From assembly GCA_049509915.1 (NCBI GenBank), contig JBEKZL010000038.1, positions 1 to 35,250 on the forward strand: a stretch of DNA of 35,250 bases, read 5' to 3'. The position numbers and the translations under genes are program-made. Shown here piece after piece: positions 1 to 7,942 of this stretch (positions are counted from its first letter, which is position 1; every line of letters begins with the position of its first letter). Origin of the DNA: JBEKYD01 sp049509915 (lineage in GTDB: Bacteria > Acidobacteriota > Terriglobia > Bryobacterales > Bryobacteraceae). The notes under the pieces are model-generated. The model saw only the letters and a list, made by a program, of their open reading frames with translations, was not told the DNA's origin and did not search any database.

Positions 1-235
1 GCAGTGCCTGGTCACCTACCCCCTCAGCGTGATGTTCGAATATAACTACGGCAACCGCCAGATCCCGTATCTGCCCCAGTACACCGATTTCAAGGCCGGC
101 AAGCTCTACCCCAACGATCGCCCCGGTCTCGGCGTCACTCTCGACACTGCCCCTCTAACCCAGATCGGAGAAGTCACCCAGCCGATCCACCGTTCGATCT
201 ATAACCGCCCCGATGGGTCGCTGACTCACTGGTAG
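1..235 (+). CDS. Mandelate racemase/muconate lactonizing enzyme family protein (C-terminal fragment)
   Basis: This is the last 77 codons of a gene that enters from the left edge; the reading frame is open from base 2 to the TAG at 233-235. The tail reads like the end of an enolase-superfamily dehydratase. It has a segment PNDRPGLGVTLD, the usual C-terminal 'G.I.P...PGLG' capping-domain return, followed by a short tail ending in GSLTHW. Such enzymes abstract a proton alpha to a carboxylate on sugar acids. All catalytic residues lie outside the window, so the substrate cannot be called. A second, complete member of the superfamily lies at 22641-23798. The superfamily call is fairly secure; anything narrower would be a guess. 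Confidence 0.6.
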   Translation, partial: QCLVTYPLSVMFEYNYGNRQIPYLPQYTDFKAGKLYPNDRPGLGVTLDTAPLTQIGEVTQPIHRSIYNRPDGSLTHW

Positions 236-250
236 GGTGCCCCACAAACC

Positions 251-364
251 GTGGCGCACGCACTCCCGCGTGCCGTGTCGAGACTCCTCTCGACACCTGC
301 TCGCCCCTGGTACGCCGAGCGTCGGCAAAAGTGCCGACGCGGCACGCAGGAGTGCGTGCGCCAC
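251..364. repeat. Composite palindromic repeat with three stems
   Basis: A 24-base arm at 251-274 is the reverse complement of 341-364 with a single mismatch. Inside it are two further perfect hairpins. 275-283 pairs with 288-296 (9 bp, 4-base loop), and 319-327 pairs with 332-340 (9 bp, 4-base loop). Folded, this is a closed outer stem with two inner stem-loops, a cloverleaf-like junction. It lies between the enolase-superfamily gene and the convergent hydrolase gene and contains no credible ORF. The layout resembles REP/MITE-like intergenic elements. A role in bidirectional termination is possible but has no T-run to support it. Confidence 0.75.
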
Positions 365-406
365 GTCGGATCGGAACAGTTATTCCCTGACAGACCCCGC
401 AAGTAG

Positions 407-1600
407 TTAGCGCTCAATCGCCGCCACTGCCATTGCCATGAAGCTATTGATCTCATCGGCGACGTCGCCGCCTCCATTGGTGCGCTGCATGAATATGACG
501 CCAACCAGGTCCTTGGCCGGGTCCACCCATCCGTAAGTGCGGTAGGCGCCGCCTTTCACGAAGCTGCCGATCGAGTTATAGCGGAACGTGCCGAGTGTCT
601 CGCGCACCACTTCGAAGCCGAACCCGTGCCCCACTCCGGGAGCGAAGCCGGCTTTCATGGAGCCGGTCTGCGAGGTGGTCATCGCTTCCACCGCCGCGGC
701 CGAGAGAGTCCGCCGCCCATCCAGGCTTCCCTTGTTCAGCAGCATCTGATGGAACCGCGCCATGTCGCCGGCGGTGCTGAACAGGCCGCCCTCGGGCGCG
801 GGGAACTTCGGCGCCGGCATGGGCACAAGCTTCAGCCCGTCGGTTTCATACCGGTAGACCGAGGCAACCCTATTCGCCTTGTCCGGCGGCACGAAGAAAA
901 ACGTGTCTTTCATGGCCAGCGGCTCGAAGATTTTCTCCGCCAGAAAGCGATCGTAGGGCTCGCCGGCAATCACCTCGATGATGCGGCCCAGCGAGGCAAT
1001 GCCGATATTGCTGTAGTTCCAGGCCGTTCCCGGCTCGAACAGCAGGCTTGTTCCGCGCACGGCGGCAACCCGCTCTGCCAAGGTCGTGGGCGGCGCCGCG
1101 CCCGGTGGCGTCCCGCCCGGCAGTCCCGAAGTGTGCGTCATCAGGTCGAGGACGTTGACCGGCCGCGACGGCGTGACCAGTTCGCAGTTGTAGCCCGCCA
1201 GGGTGCCGCACGGATTCAGTTTCATGTCCTTGAATTCGGGCAGGAATTTCTCGACCGGATCGATCAGCGAGAGCCGCCCCTCGTCCACCAGAATCATAAT
1301 GCCGGCGCAAGTGACCGGCTTGGTCACCGATGCCAGCCGGAAGATGGTATCGGTGCGCATGGGAGCCTTGCTATCGAGATCCTGATACCCCACCGCTTCG
1401 AGGCTGGCGACATGGCCGTGCCGGGCCACCAGCGTCACCACTCCGGCAGTCTTGCCGGCCGTGACGAACTCTTTCATCCGCACGGGAATCCGGGCCAGGC
1501 GCGCGGCGCTCATGCCGGCCGCCTCCGGATCGACCTTGCCGATGATGAAAGGCCCAGCCGCCAGCGCGCCGCCCAGCATAAGAGAAATGGTTGTCTTCAT
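407..1600 (-). CDS. Exported serine beta-lactamase-family hydrolase (class C / esterase-like)
   Basis: This 397-residue protein has an N-terminal hydrophobic export signal (residues 1-20). It carries the beta-lactamase/DD-peptidase fold motifs: the nucleophile motif SVTK at 91-94, the tyrosine motif YSN at 196-198, and a C-terminal GGAYRTYGW segment near 350-358 where the KTG/HxG strand is expected. The last motif is not canonical, which is common in the esterase and peptidase members of Pfam Beta-lactamase. A true antibiotic-degrading role is therefore unlikely; an ester or D-amino-acid peptide substrate in the periplasm is more likely. The ATG at 1600 precedes the signal peptide, but no good ribosome binding site is seen before it. 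The gene appears monocistronic and lies downstream of the toxin-antitoxin pair on the same strand. Confidence 0.85.
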   Translation of the reverse strand: MKTTISLMLGGALAAGPFIIGKVDPEAAGMSAARLARIPVRMKEFVTAGKTAGVVTLVARHGHVASLEAVGYQDLDSKAPMRTDTIFRLASVTKPVTCAGIMILVDEGRLSLIDPVEKFLPEFKDMKLNPCGTLAGYNCELVTPSRPVNVLDLMTHTSGLPGGTPPGAAPPTTLAERVAAVRGTSLLFEPGTAWNYSNIGIASLGRIIEVIAGEPYDRFLAEKIFEPLAMKDTFFFVPPDKANRVASVYRYETDGLKLVPMPAPKFPAPEGGLFSTAGDMARFHQMLLNKGSLDGRRTLSAAAVEAMTTSQTGSMKAGFAPGVGHGFGFEVVRETLGTFRYNSIGSFVKGGAYRTYGWVDPAKDLVGVIFMQRTNGGGDVADEINSFMAMAVAAIER

Positions 1601-1678
1601 GGTTTTACCGCCTCGCCTTCATCCTGGAACCCTCGCTCGTACCGGTAGACCGTCACTCGCCTGGCTCGCCGCCGAATC

Positions 1679-2032
1679 CTACCCCGTCTTCCCCAGCACG
1701 TCCTCGACCGCCTCGGGATGCTTTGCGATCACCGCCAACAAAACGCGGGTGGGTGCGTCCGGGCGAGACCGGCCCTGTTCCCAGTTGCGCAGCGTGGCCG
1801 GCGGCAAACCGAACCTAGTCGCAAACTGTGCCTGGCTCAGGCCCATTTTGGCCCGGACCTGCCGCACATCGACTTCCGGCACATGAACCATGGTCACGCG
1901 AACATTCTCGTTCTCCCCCTTGGTCCACGCGACCGCCTGCCTCAATCCCTCGATGATGCTCCCGCCGACGGTCTGGCGCTTCCGCGCGCCTGCGATTCTT
2001 CTCACTGGTTTCGACGCCTTCGTCGTCGTCAT
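1679..2032 (-). CDS. XRE-family antitoxin (HTH protein of a RelE/HigB-type module)
   Basis: This 117-residue protein has a basic N-terminal third and a C-terminal HTH_3 domain at about residues 55-110. The recognition region reads LSQAQFATRFGLPPATLRNW, typical of antitoxins that pair with RelE/HigB toxins. It starts 9 bases after the stop of the toxin gene on the same strand, the toxin-first order seen in higBA-type operons. The protein should neutralise the toxin by direct binding and repress the operon by binding the promoter around 2400-2430. All HTH helices appear intact. It ends 79 bases before the hydrolase gene start. The pairing is strongly supported by sequence and order; the exact operator is not visible. 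Confidence 0.88.
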   Translation of the reverse strand: MTTTKASKPVRRIAGARKRQTVGGSIIEGLRQAVAWTKGENENVRVTMVHVPEVDVRQVRAKMGLSQAQFATRFGLPPATLRNWEQGRSRPDAPTRVLLAVIAKHPEAVEDVLGKTG

Positions 2033-2041
2033 ATCGGCAAC

Positions 2042-2377
2042 CTATGCCTTTCTCGGATATCCCGCGACCAAGGCGGGTCCGAGCCGTTTCATCTCGTTCC
2101 GCTCCGCCTTGCTGAGGCTTTCCTTCCGGTTCTTCGGGTATGCTGAGAGCAGGAACAGCGGCAAACTCTCGCAACGGTAGTAGTAGATCACTCGGGCACC
2201 ACCGCGCTTGCCTCTCCCCTCCAGTGACCAGCGGAGTTTCCGGACGCCACCGGTGTCCGGGATGATCTTGCCAGCCTCCGGGTTCGCGCCCACAAACATG
2301 ACGACTCGCCCCCGCTCCGACTCGGACATCAGCGGCTTCGCCTTTCGGAGGAATTCCTCCGTCTCCACGACGGTCAT
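2042..2377 (-). CDS. RelE/ParE-superfamily toxin (probable mRNA interferase)
   Basis: A 111-residue protein beginning MTVVETEEFL. It has the typical RelE-like core GGVRKLRW, then GGARVIYYY, then LFLLSAYPKN. These strands form the RelE beta-sheet, and the basic and tyrosine residues in them are those usually involved in ribosome-dependent or free mRNA cleavage. An upstream in-frame GTG at 2392 would add five residues. I prefer the ATG at 2377 because the promoter at 2401-2429 places the transcript start near 2394, almost on top of the GTG. The gene is the first of a two-gene operon with the XRE antitoxin. It is divergent from the three-gene cassette that starts at 2594. Confidence 0.87.
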   Translation of the reverse strand: MTVVETEEFLRKAKPLMSESERGRVVMFVGANPEAGKIIPDTGGVRKLRWSLEGRGKRGGARVIYYYRCESLPLFLLSAYPKNRKESLSKAERNEMKRLGPALVAGYPRKA

Positions 2378-2400
2378 CGGGGCGTCCGCCACGCGTTCTC

Positions 2401-2429
2401 AGTATACGCAATCTGCGCAGAGCAATCAA
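2401..2429 (-). promoter_or_regulatory. Sigma-70-like promoter of the RelE/XRE module
   Basis: On the minus strand a -35 box TTGATT (2429-2424) is followed by a 17-base spacer and a -10 box TATACT (2406-2401). These match the consensus at 4 of 6 and 5 of 6 positions. The predicted transcript start, near 2394, lies just upstream of the toxin gene. No second promoter as clear as this is visible for the plus-strand cassette. Confidence 0.55.
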
Positions 2430-2593
2430 GGAGCAGCGCTAGCATCGCGGGTGCGAGGCACGTTTCGACCCAAGAATGATCCTGGCTACAGAGCTGCGCA
2501 GTTTATGCGCCGCTACCGCCAGGGAGCGGACTTCCCCGGCTCGAGTAAGCAGCGCCAACACCGCCCCATGATAAGATTTGCGATTGGAAGCAG

Positions 2594-3439
2594 ATGAACC
2601 CGCCGATTGAACCGCAGACATCCGAGGCCCTGGCGCATGCCGTGGAATCGCTCCGCCGCTCGGACCGGCCATTGACGGAACGCGAGATCTTGAAGTTGAT
2701 TCCGTCGCCGTCGCGCATGAAACCGGGCGCGCTGGAACCTTTGCTTCATCAGGACGCCCGCGTGATTCCGTGGCCTGCGCGAACGCGTTCCGCCGGCCCG
2801 CGCTATTGGATGCGCCAGCCCGAGGACGTTGTCGATTCGCTTATGCTCGATCTTCTGGCGAATGCTTCGCTGACTCTCAGCGGTATCGGGAGCAAGGTAG
2901 GGCGCCACCTGGCCGGGTTCTCCGCCGAACAGAAGCGGGCCCTGGTGGAAACGCGTGTGACTACCATGGTAGCGGCGGGCAAGTTGCACCTTCATCCGCC
3001 GCCTGGGCGGACGCAGCCCAAGTACGGTGCCAAGCCGGCCGAGGCCCGCGCCTATGTGGCCAGGCTCGAAAAGGAACTGGACGCGCTGGCGGCCAAGCTG
3101 GCCCCCGCCGGGATTACCCGCCTGCAAATCCTGGACGCTCTCGGTGGCGAAAAGCCCGCCGCCGCCCTGACAGAGCGTATCGCCGAATTCCTGAAGACCA
3201 AGCCCGGAGGAATCGGCGTGGGGCAGTTGCGCGAGGAACTCGGTATTTCGCCCGCCGATAAGGCTTCCTTCGACGGGGCGGTGATTTCGCTGTACCGCGA
3301 GCGGCGCGTCTACCTCGACCGGCACGATTATCCGCTGGGGCTGAGCGAGGCCGCCAGGAACGAGCTGGTGAGTGACGGGTCGGGCAATTACTTCGTGGTC
3401 ATCGGCTTGCGAGGCGCCGACGATGAATCCGTTTGGTAG
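2594..3439 (+). CDS. Winged-helix-like protein, first gene of the ATPase/FtsK-nuclease cassette
   Basis: A 281-residue soluble protein that I do not recognise as a named family. Its pattern suggests repeated winged-helix units: a helix-turn-helix-like stretch LTEREILKLIPSPSRMKPGA near residues 27-46 ending in a RYW strand, and a final unit from about residue 208 (GVGQLREELGISPADKASF) followed by a YRERRVYLDRHDYPLG wing. A charged, possibly coiled stretch lies near 148-170. The protein is probably the DNA- or partner-binding subunit of the cassette. A GGAAG ribosome binding site lies 6 bases before the ATG. Its 3' end overlaps the ATPase start (3423) by 17 bases, which argues for translational coupling. 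A transcriptional regulator of the cassette is the main alternative. Confidence 0.6.
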   Translation: MNPPIEPQTSEALAHAVESLRRSDRPLTEREILKLIPSPSRMKPGALEPLLHQDARVIPWPARTRSAGPRYWMRQPEDVVDSLMLDLLANASLTLSGIGSKVGRHLAGFSAEQKRALVETRVTTMVAAGKLHLHPPPGRTQPKYGAKPAEARAYVARLEKELDALAAKLAPAGITRLQILDALGGEKPAAALTERIAEFLKTKPGGIGVGQLREELGISPADKASFDGAVISLYRERRVYLDRHDYPLGLSEAARNELVSDGSGNYFVVIGLRGADDESVW

Positions 3440-5360
3440 CTGGATCGCCGGCGATGCCTGGGATCTCCCCGAAGCCGATGTTGGCGAAATTGGCGCGCAG
3501 TCCTTCGACGCGTGCCACCGGGCCATCGCAGTCACCCTGGCCGAGCACAGGACCACGGCGGTTTTGATCCGCGGCGAACCGGGCAGCGGCAAGACGCACC
3601 TGATGCGCCGGCTCCGCGCCCACCTGGCCCGGAGTCCCGACGAACGCCTGCGCGAAACGCTCTTCGTCTATGTCCGTCTCTCGACCACATCCAATATGGT
3701 CTGGCGCCATCTGCGGCGGCGCATCGCCGACGACCTGATGCGAGCGCCCGCGGACGGCATCATGCAGCTCGAATTGCTGGTGTATCGCCTGCTCGCAAGA
3801 CCGGGATCGCGCGGTCGCCTGCTCGACCGTCTCAAGCATGATTTGCCCGCAGGCCTTCCCTGGAACGAGCGATCCTTCGCCAGAGCGCTGGCCGTGGTTC
3901 TCCGCGGCGTGCCGGAGAACGAGCTGGCGGCACTCGACTTTTTCGACCGCATGGAAGGCGAGGAAAAGCTCCCGCCGGGGCTGGTGAAAGCTCTGCGGCG
4001 CCTGGTTCATCGCCAGGATTTGAGTCTGGTTCGGGCGTGGCTGCGTGGCGACTCGCTGACCGCAGCCGATCTGGACCAGCTCGGGATCGCCGAGGACAGC
4101 ACCCAGGAATCGGACCCGGAATACGCGGCGCGGGAAATGGTCCTCACGTTGGCGCGCCTGGCGGGGGCCAGGATGCCGATGGTGCTTTGTTTCGACCAGG
4201 TGGAGGCGCTCGAAACCAGCCCCGGCGAGCTGTCCGGATTTCTGGCATTCGGCGGCGCCGTCAGCACGTTGCACGACGAGACGACCAACCTGGTCCTGAT
4301 CTCCTGCATGCAGTCTTCGGTGGAGACCATGTTCCGCCGCGCGGACTACGACCGCATCGCGGAGCAGGCGGCGCACCTGCCCTTGCTCGGCCGGCGGGAC
4401 GCCCTGCGGCTTATCAATGCCCGCCTGGAGGCGGCTGGGCCCGGACTGAGATGGGCGCCGGCGGCGGAGTTCGAATCCATTTTCAATGCGGAAGGGCAGG
4501 CCAGCGCGCGCAAGATCCTGGCCAAGGCAGCCGAACTCTTCGATCGCGCGCACGCCCCCGCTTCCGCCGGACGCCCGCTTCCGTCCGGCTCTTTCCTTCA
4601 ACAGGAATGGGACAGCCGAATCGCCGCGGCGGGGGAGTCGATCTCGCAGGGCGATATCGACGAGGTGCTGGACCAGGGAATTCGCGCGCTTCTCACGGCG
4701 GCGGCGGGCGGAAAGTGGAAAGCCGCCAGCGGCGCCGGCGACATCGATTTCCGGCTCGAATCGCCCACCGCGCGGATCGATGTCAGCCTTTGCAACCAGA
4801 AGAACATGAATAGCCTCGCCGCCAGGCTGCGGCGGCTTGGCGACCCGGCCCGGAATGGACGGTCCGCGCGGCTGGTGCTGGTGCGCGACCCGCGCCTCGG
4901 GATCGGCAAGAGCGCCCATGCCACCCGCCGTTACCTGGACGATCTGGCTCAGGCCGGCGCGCGCGTCGTTCATCCGTCGATCGAGGCGCTGGAAGCGCTG
5001 GAAGCCTTGCGCAGCCTGCTCGCCGACGCACGCTCGGGCGACTTGACGCGCGACGGGGAGCCTGTCGGCCCGGAAACCGTCCAGGACTGGATCGCGCGGA
5101 ACATGCCCCCATGCCTGGCGGATCTGGTCGGGGACATTGCCGGCCAAGACCCGGTATCCCCCGCGAACGCGAAACTGCGTGAGGACCTTCTGGCTCTGCT
5201 GGAAGAACGCTGCATGATCGGCCTGGAGGAGGCGGCGCGCGAGATCGGGCAGGAAGCGTCGGTGCTGCGGCAGTCGGTACTGGCCTCTCCCGGTGCGGCG
5301 GGCTTGCTGGAAGGGCCGCCCGCGCTGCTTTATCGGCTGGTGCCAACGGCTCGCGCCTGA
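3423..5360 (+). CDS. Large P-loop ATPase (AAA/STAND-like), second gene of the cassette
   Basis: A 645-residue protein starting MNPFGSW inside the end of the previous gene. The Walker A motif GEPGSGKT is at residues 51-58. The Walker B strand MVLCFDQVEAL has D258 at its end and E261 nearby. The N-terminal ATPase half resembles AAA_16/KAP-type ATPases that accompany DNA-targeting defence systems. After about residue 440 is an alpha/beta region containing RLVLVRDPRLGIGKS, which could be a degenerate nuclease or Rossmann-like domain; I cannot assign it. The last 60 residues look like a winged helix. No membrane segment is seen. The stop at 5358-5360 is 4 bases from the next start. Similarity to a specific named ATPase such as BrxC or DptF could not be established by eye. 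Confidence 0.7.
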   Translation: MNPFGSWIAGDAWDLPEADVGEIGAQSFDACHRAIAVTLAEHRTTAVLIRGEPGSGKTHLMRRLRAHLARSPDERLRETLFVYVRLSTTSNMVWRHLRRRIADDLMRAPADGIMQLELLVYRLLARPGSRGRLLDRLKHDLPAGLPWNERSFARALAVVLRGVPENELAALDFFDRMEGEEKLPPGLVKALRRLVHRQDLSLVRAWLRGDSLTAADLDQLGIAEDSTQESDPEYAAREMVLTLARLAGARMPMVLCFDQVEALETSPGELSGFLAFGGAVSTLHDETTNLVLISCMQSSVETMFRRADYDRIAEQAAHLPLLGRRDALRLINARLEAAGPGLRWAPAAEFESIFNAEGQASARKILAKAAELFDRAHAPASAGRPLPSGSFLQQEWDSRIAAAGESISQGDIDEVLDQGIRALLTAAAGGKWKAASGAGDIDFRLESPTARIDVSLCNQKNMNSLAARLRRLGDPARNGRSARLVLVRDPRLGIGKSAHATRRYLDDLAQAGARVVHPSIEALEALEALRSLLADARSGDLTRDGEPVGPETVQDWIARNMPPCLADLVGDIAGQDPVSPANAKLREDLLALLEERCMIGLEEAAREIGQEASVLRQSVLASPGAAGLLEGPPALLYRLVPTARA

Positions 5361-5364
5361 GATC

Positions 5365-7221
5365 ATGCCGGTAGAATTGCATGTCCGCCAGGTTCGCGAC
5401 GAAATCCTCCGCGCGGCGGGAGGGCCGGTCCATGGCTTGTCCAATTCCAGCAGCCGGCTGGTGGGCTCGTTGTTCCACGCGATCTTCGCCGACCTGCTCG
5501 GCCGGGATTCCCGGCTGCAGGCGCGCGCGGCCCTGCCCGGCGGCAGCTCGACCGCCGAGGAGTGGAGCGCCCGCCTGCGCGATCATATCTACCGTCTGTT
5601 GCTCGGCCCGCGCGTCGAGGCCAATCAAGCGGCATTGCAGACGGCCACGCGGGAAGTGTTGGACCTGTGGAAATCGCTCGAAGCGCTGGCGCAGTGGCTG
5701 GCCGCGATTCTGCACGAGGCCTGGCGGCGGGGCGCGTATTCGGTGTCCGCGAGTGGCGGCGCCGCGGAGCTGGCGATCTCCTCCGAGGAGCCGTTATCGT
5801 GGCTGCTCCAGGAACCCGGTTGGACCGATAGCGTACAAATCAACGGCGTACCCGATGCCGTGTTTCGTTTGCCGGGCGGCGACCGTTGGTGCGTGGCGGA
5901 GCTGAAGACGGGGCAATCCGCCCCCGAGGCCGACCTGGCACAAGCCTGCCTGTATCGCCAGATGCTGGCTCCCGGGGAACGCGCGCCCGGTTCGCTGGCG
6001 CTGGTCCGCTTCTGTCCGCGGCTGGAGCAGAAGGTGTTCGAGGCGCGGGAACTGGCGCCGGCCGAAGCGCGTTTGAAGGCTCTCATCGGGCGGATGGCGG
6101 GCGTGCTGCCGCGGGCTACGCCTTCGCCCACCGGGCCGGCGGCTGCCGAACCGGCGCCTCCCAAGCCCGAGTATATGGCCCTGGGCCGGAGGCTGGTCGA
6201 CATATTTCGCGAATACAAGAGCCCGGTGGAGCTGGCCGGCGCTCCCATCGTCGGCCCGGCCTTCCTGCGATTTCCGGTGCAGCCGGCGCGCGGCGTTCGT
6301 CCGGAATCGGTGCGCAAGCTGGCCGGAGCCGTGCAATTGCGGCTGGCATTGCAGGCGCCGCCTTTCATCCATACCGCCGGCCATCGCCTGGTGGTGGATG
6401 TGGCGCGGCCCGATCGCGAACCGGTCCTGTTCGCCGCGGTACGGAATCAACTGCCGCGCCCGGACCCGCTTCTGGGATGCTCCAGACTACCCGTGGGGCT
6501 CGATCTGGAAGGCAATCTGCGAATGGCCGACCTGGCCGATTCCGCCGATTGCCATCTGCTGGTCGCCGGCGCTACCGGCAGCGGCAAGAGCGAGTGGCTG
6601 CGCGCCATGATCGCCGGCCTGCTGCTCACCAATACCCCGGAGACGCTGCAATTGCTGCTGGTCGATCCCAAACGCAACGCTTTTAACGACCTGGCCGGCT
6701 CGCCTTATTTGTGGGGCGAACGGCGCATCGTGTACCCGGACGAGGTCGACCCCGTCGGCGTCTTCGACGGCCTGGTGGAGGAGATGGAAGCGCGCTACCG
6801 GACCTTTCAGACGGCCGGCGTCGACCACCTGGCCGAGTTGCAACAGGGCGGCGGCCGGCTGCCGCGGATCGTGTGCGTGTGCGAGGAATACCCCGACCTG
6901 CTGTTCGGCGGCCGCAACCAGATCGAGGAACGCATCCGCCGTCTCGGCCAGAAAGCCCGCGCCGCCGGCATCCACCTCGTGCTGGCCGTGCAGCAGCCCA
7001 GCCGCGAAATCGTCAAAGGCGCCTTGCAAGCCAACATCCCCGCGCGGGTCGGCTTGAGGGTGACCAGCCGGATCGAATCCAAGATGCTGCTCGACCGCAG
7101 CGGCGCCGAAGACCTGCTGGGCAACGGCGACCTGCTCTTCAAGGATATCGGCGAGCCGGTGCGATTGCAGGGCCTGTACCTGGCGGCCGACGAGCGCCGC
7201 GCGGTTTTCGGCAGCCGCTGA
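5365..7221 (+). CDS. RecB/Cas4-type nuclease fused to an FtsK/SpoIIIE DNA motor
   Basis: A 618-residue fusion. The N-terminal domain carries the full RecB-family PD-(D/E)XK signature: H38 in GSLFHAI, D164 in GVPDAVF, E179 and K181 in AELKTG, and the QxxxY motif at Q193/Y197. A proline-rich linker near residues 255-270 leads to an FtsK motor with Walker A GATGSGKS (402-409) and a Walker B strand IVCVCEEYPDLL. Two acidic residues (E507-E508) stand where FtsK has DE. The FtsK-typical block GIHLVLAVQQPS and GAEDLLGNGDLLF follows. There is no N-terminal membrane domain and no C-terminal gamma domain, so it is not a chromosome-segregation FtsK. The protein should translocate duplex DNA and cut it. 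It follows the ATPase gene by 4 bases. The start at 5365 is preferred over an upstream in-frame codon at 5293 inside the ATPase gene. Confidence 0.85.
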   Translation: MPVELHVRQVRDEILRAAGGPVHGLSNSSSRLVGSLFHAIFADLLGRDSRLQARAALPGGSSTAEEWSARLRDHIYRLLLGPRVEANQAALQTATREVLDLWKSLEALAQWLAAILHEAWRRGAYSVSASGGAAELAISSEEPLSWLLQEPGWTDSVQINGVPDAVFRLPGGDRWCVAELKTGQSAPEADLAQACLYRQMLAPGERAPGSLALVRFCPRLEQKVFEARELAPAEARLKALIGRMAGVLPRATPSPTGPAAAEPAPPKPEYMALGRRLVDIFREYKSPVELAGAPIVGPAFLRFPVQPARGVRPESVRKLAGAVQLRLALQAPPFIHTAGHRLVVDVARPDREPVLFAAVRNQLPRPDPLLGCSRLPVGLDLEGNLRMADLADSADCHLLVAGATGSGKSEWLRAMIAGLLLTNTPETLQLLLVDPKRNAFNDLAGSPYLWGERRIVYPDEVDPVGVFDGLVEEMEARYRTFQTAGVDHLAELQQGGGRLPRIVCVCEEYPDLLFGGRNQIEERIRRLGQKARAAGIHLVLAVQQPSREIVKGALQANIPARVGLRVTSRIESKMLLDRSGAEDLLGNGDLLFKDIGEPVRLQGLYLAADERRAVFGSR

Positions 7222-7354
7222 TTCGGGCCGGCTGGGGCGTGCCGGAGCATGGTACAGTTGAGGCGGCTTATAAAACCAGACGAACATCGAGCGACCGTTA
7301 ATCCCGGCTGCACGCTCCGTCTGCAGATGGCTTTTCGCCTGAAGGGACGGTGCG

Positions 7355-7942
7355 ATGCAACAAACGCTCTTTCTTGCCGACCACAAGGGGCAACTGCGGC
7401 AATTCGTTTCGGCCTTGCTTCTCCAATGCGGATACGGCCTCGTTTCCAACCATGACACCGAAACGGTGATTCAAAAAGCCCGTGAATTGGACGAGACAAT
7501 CGAGGTGCTCTTGTCCCATGTGGACATGCCCGGCGTGCCTGCCATGACAGGAGGGGAGTTGGCGGACCGGCTTAACGGCGAGCGGGCCCAAACGAACATG
7601 TTGTTCATTTCTAATCCCGACTCGGGAACGCTCGTTTTGAACCACGTCTGGCACTTTCTACCCTCGCCAATTCGAACAGAAGAGATCAAGGGTCAAATTA
7701 GGAAAAGCCTAAGAGCGGCAAAGCAGCCCACAAACGGGCTTCACGAAGGGCTGACGAAACGGGAAATTGAAGTGCTTAAGCTGATTGCCGAAGGAAATAG
7801 TACCAAACAGATAGCCGTCATTCTGGGGATCGCATTCAAGACCGCCGGGGGGCACCGGTCGAGCCTGATGAAGAAACTCGGCATCCACGATTCCGTCGGC
7901 TTGGCTCGTTATGCCATCCGTACGGGACTGATTGACGCCTGA
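7355..7942 (+). CDS. LuxR/NarL-family regulator with a degenerate receiver domain
   Basis: 195 residues. Residues 1-125 align in pattern with a response-regulator receiver. The position of the phospho-accepting Asp (end of strand 3, VLLSHVDMP) is His, and the conserved Lys of the FLPKP motif is Ser (FLPSP). Phosphorylation by the usual route is therefore unlikely. Residues 131-195 form a GerE/LuxR helix-turn-helix (LTKREIEVLKLIAEGNSTKQ, then KTAGGHRSSLMKKLGI). The gene starts with ATG 13 bases after GGGACGG and stands alone, 133 bases after the FtsK-nuclease gene. A hybrid histidine kinase lies 680 bases downstream, but the missing Asp makes it a poor phospho-partner. It may act as a phosphorylation-independent transcription factor. 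Confidence 0.85.
   Translation: MQQTLFLADHKGQLRQFVSALLLQCGYGLVSNHDTETVIQKARELDETIEVLLSHVDMPGVPAMTGGELADRLNGERAQTNMLFISNPDSGTLVLNHVWHFLPSPIRTEEIKGQIRKSLRAAKQPTNGLHEGLTKREIEVLKLIAEGNSTKQIAVILGIAFKTAGGHRSSLMKKLGIHDSVGLARYAIRTGLIDA

Noticed and set aside
3399..5444. Long minus-strand open frame opposite the ATPase gene
   Set aside because: Low-complexity Arg/Gln/Gly-rich translation with no domain, whereas the plus frame has Walker motifs and operon overlaps.
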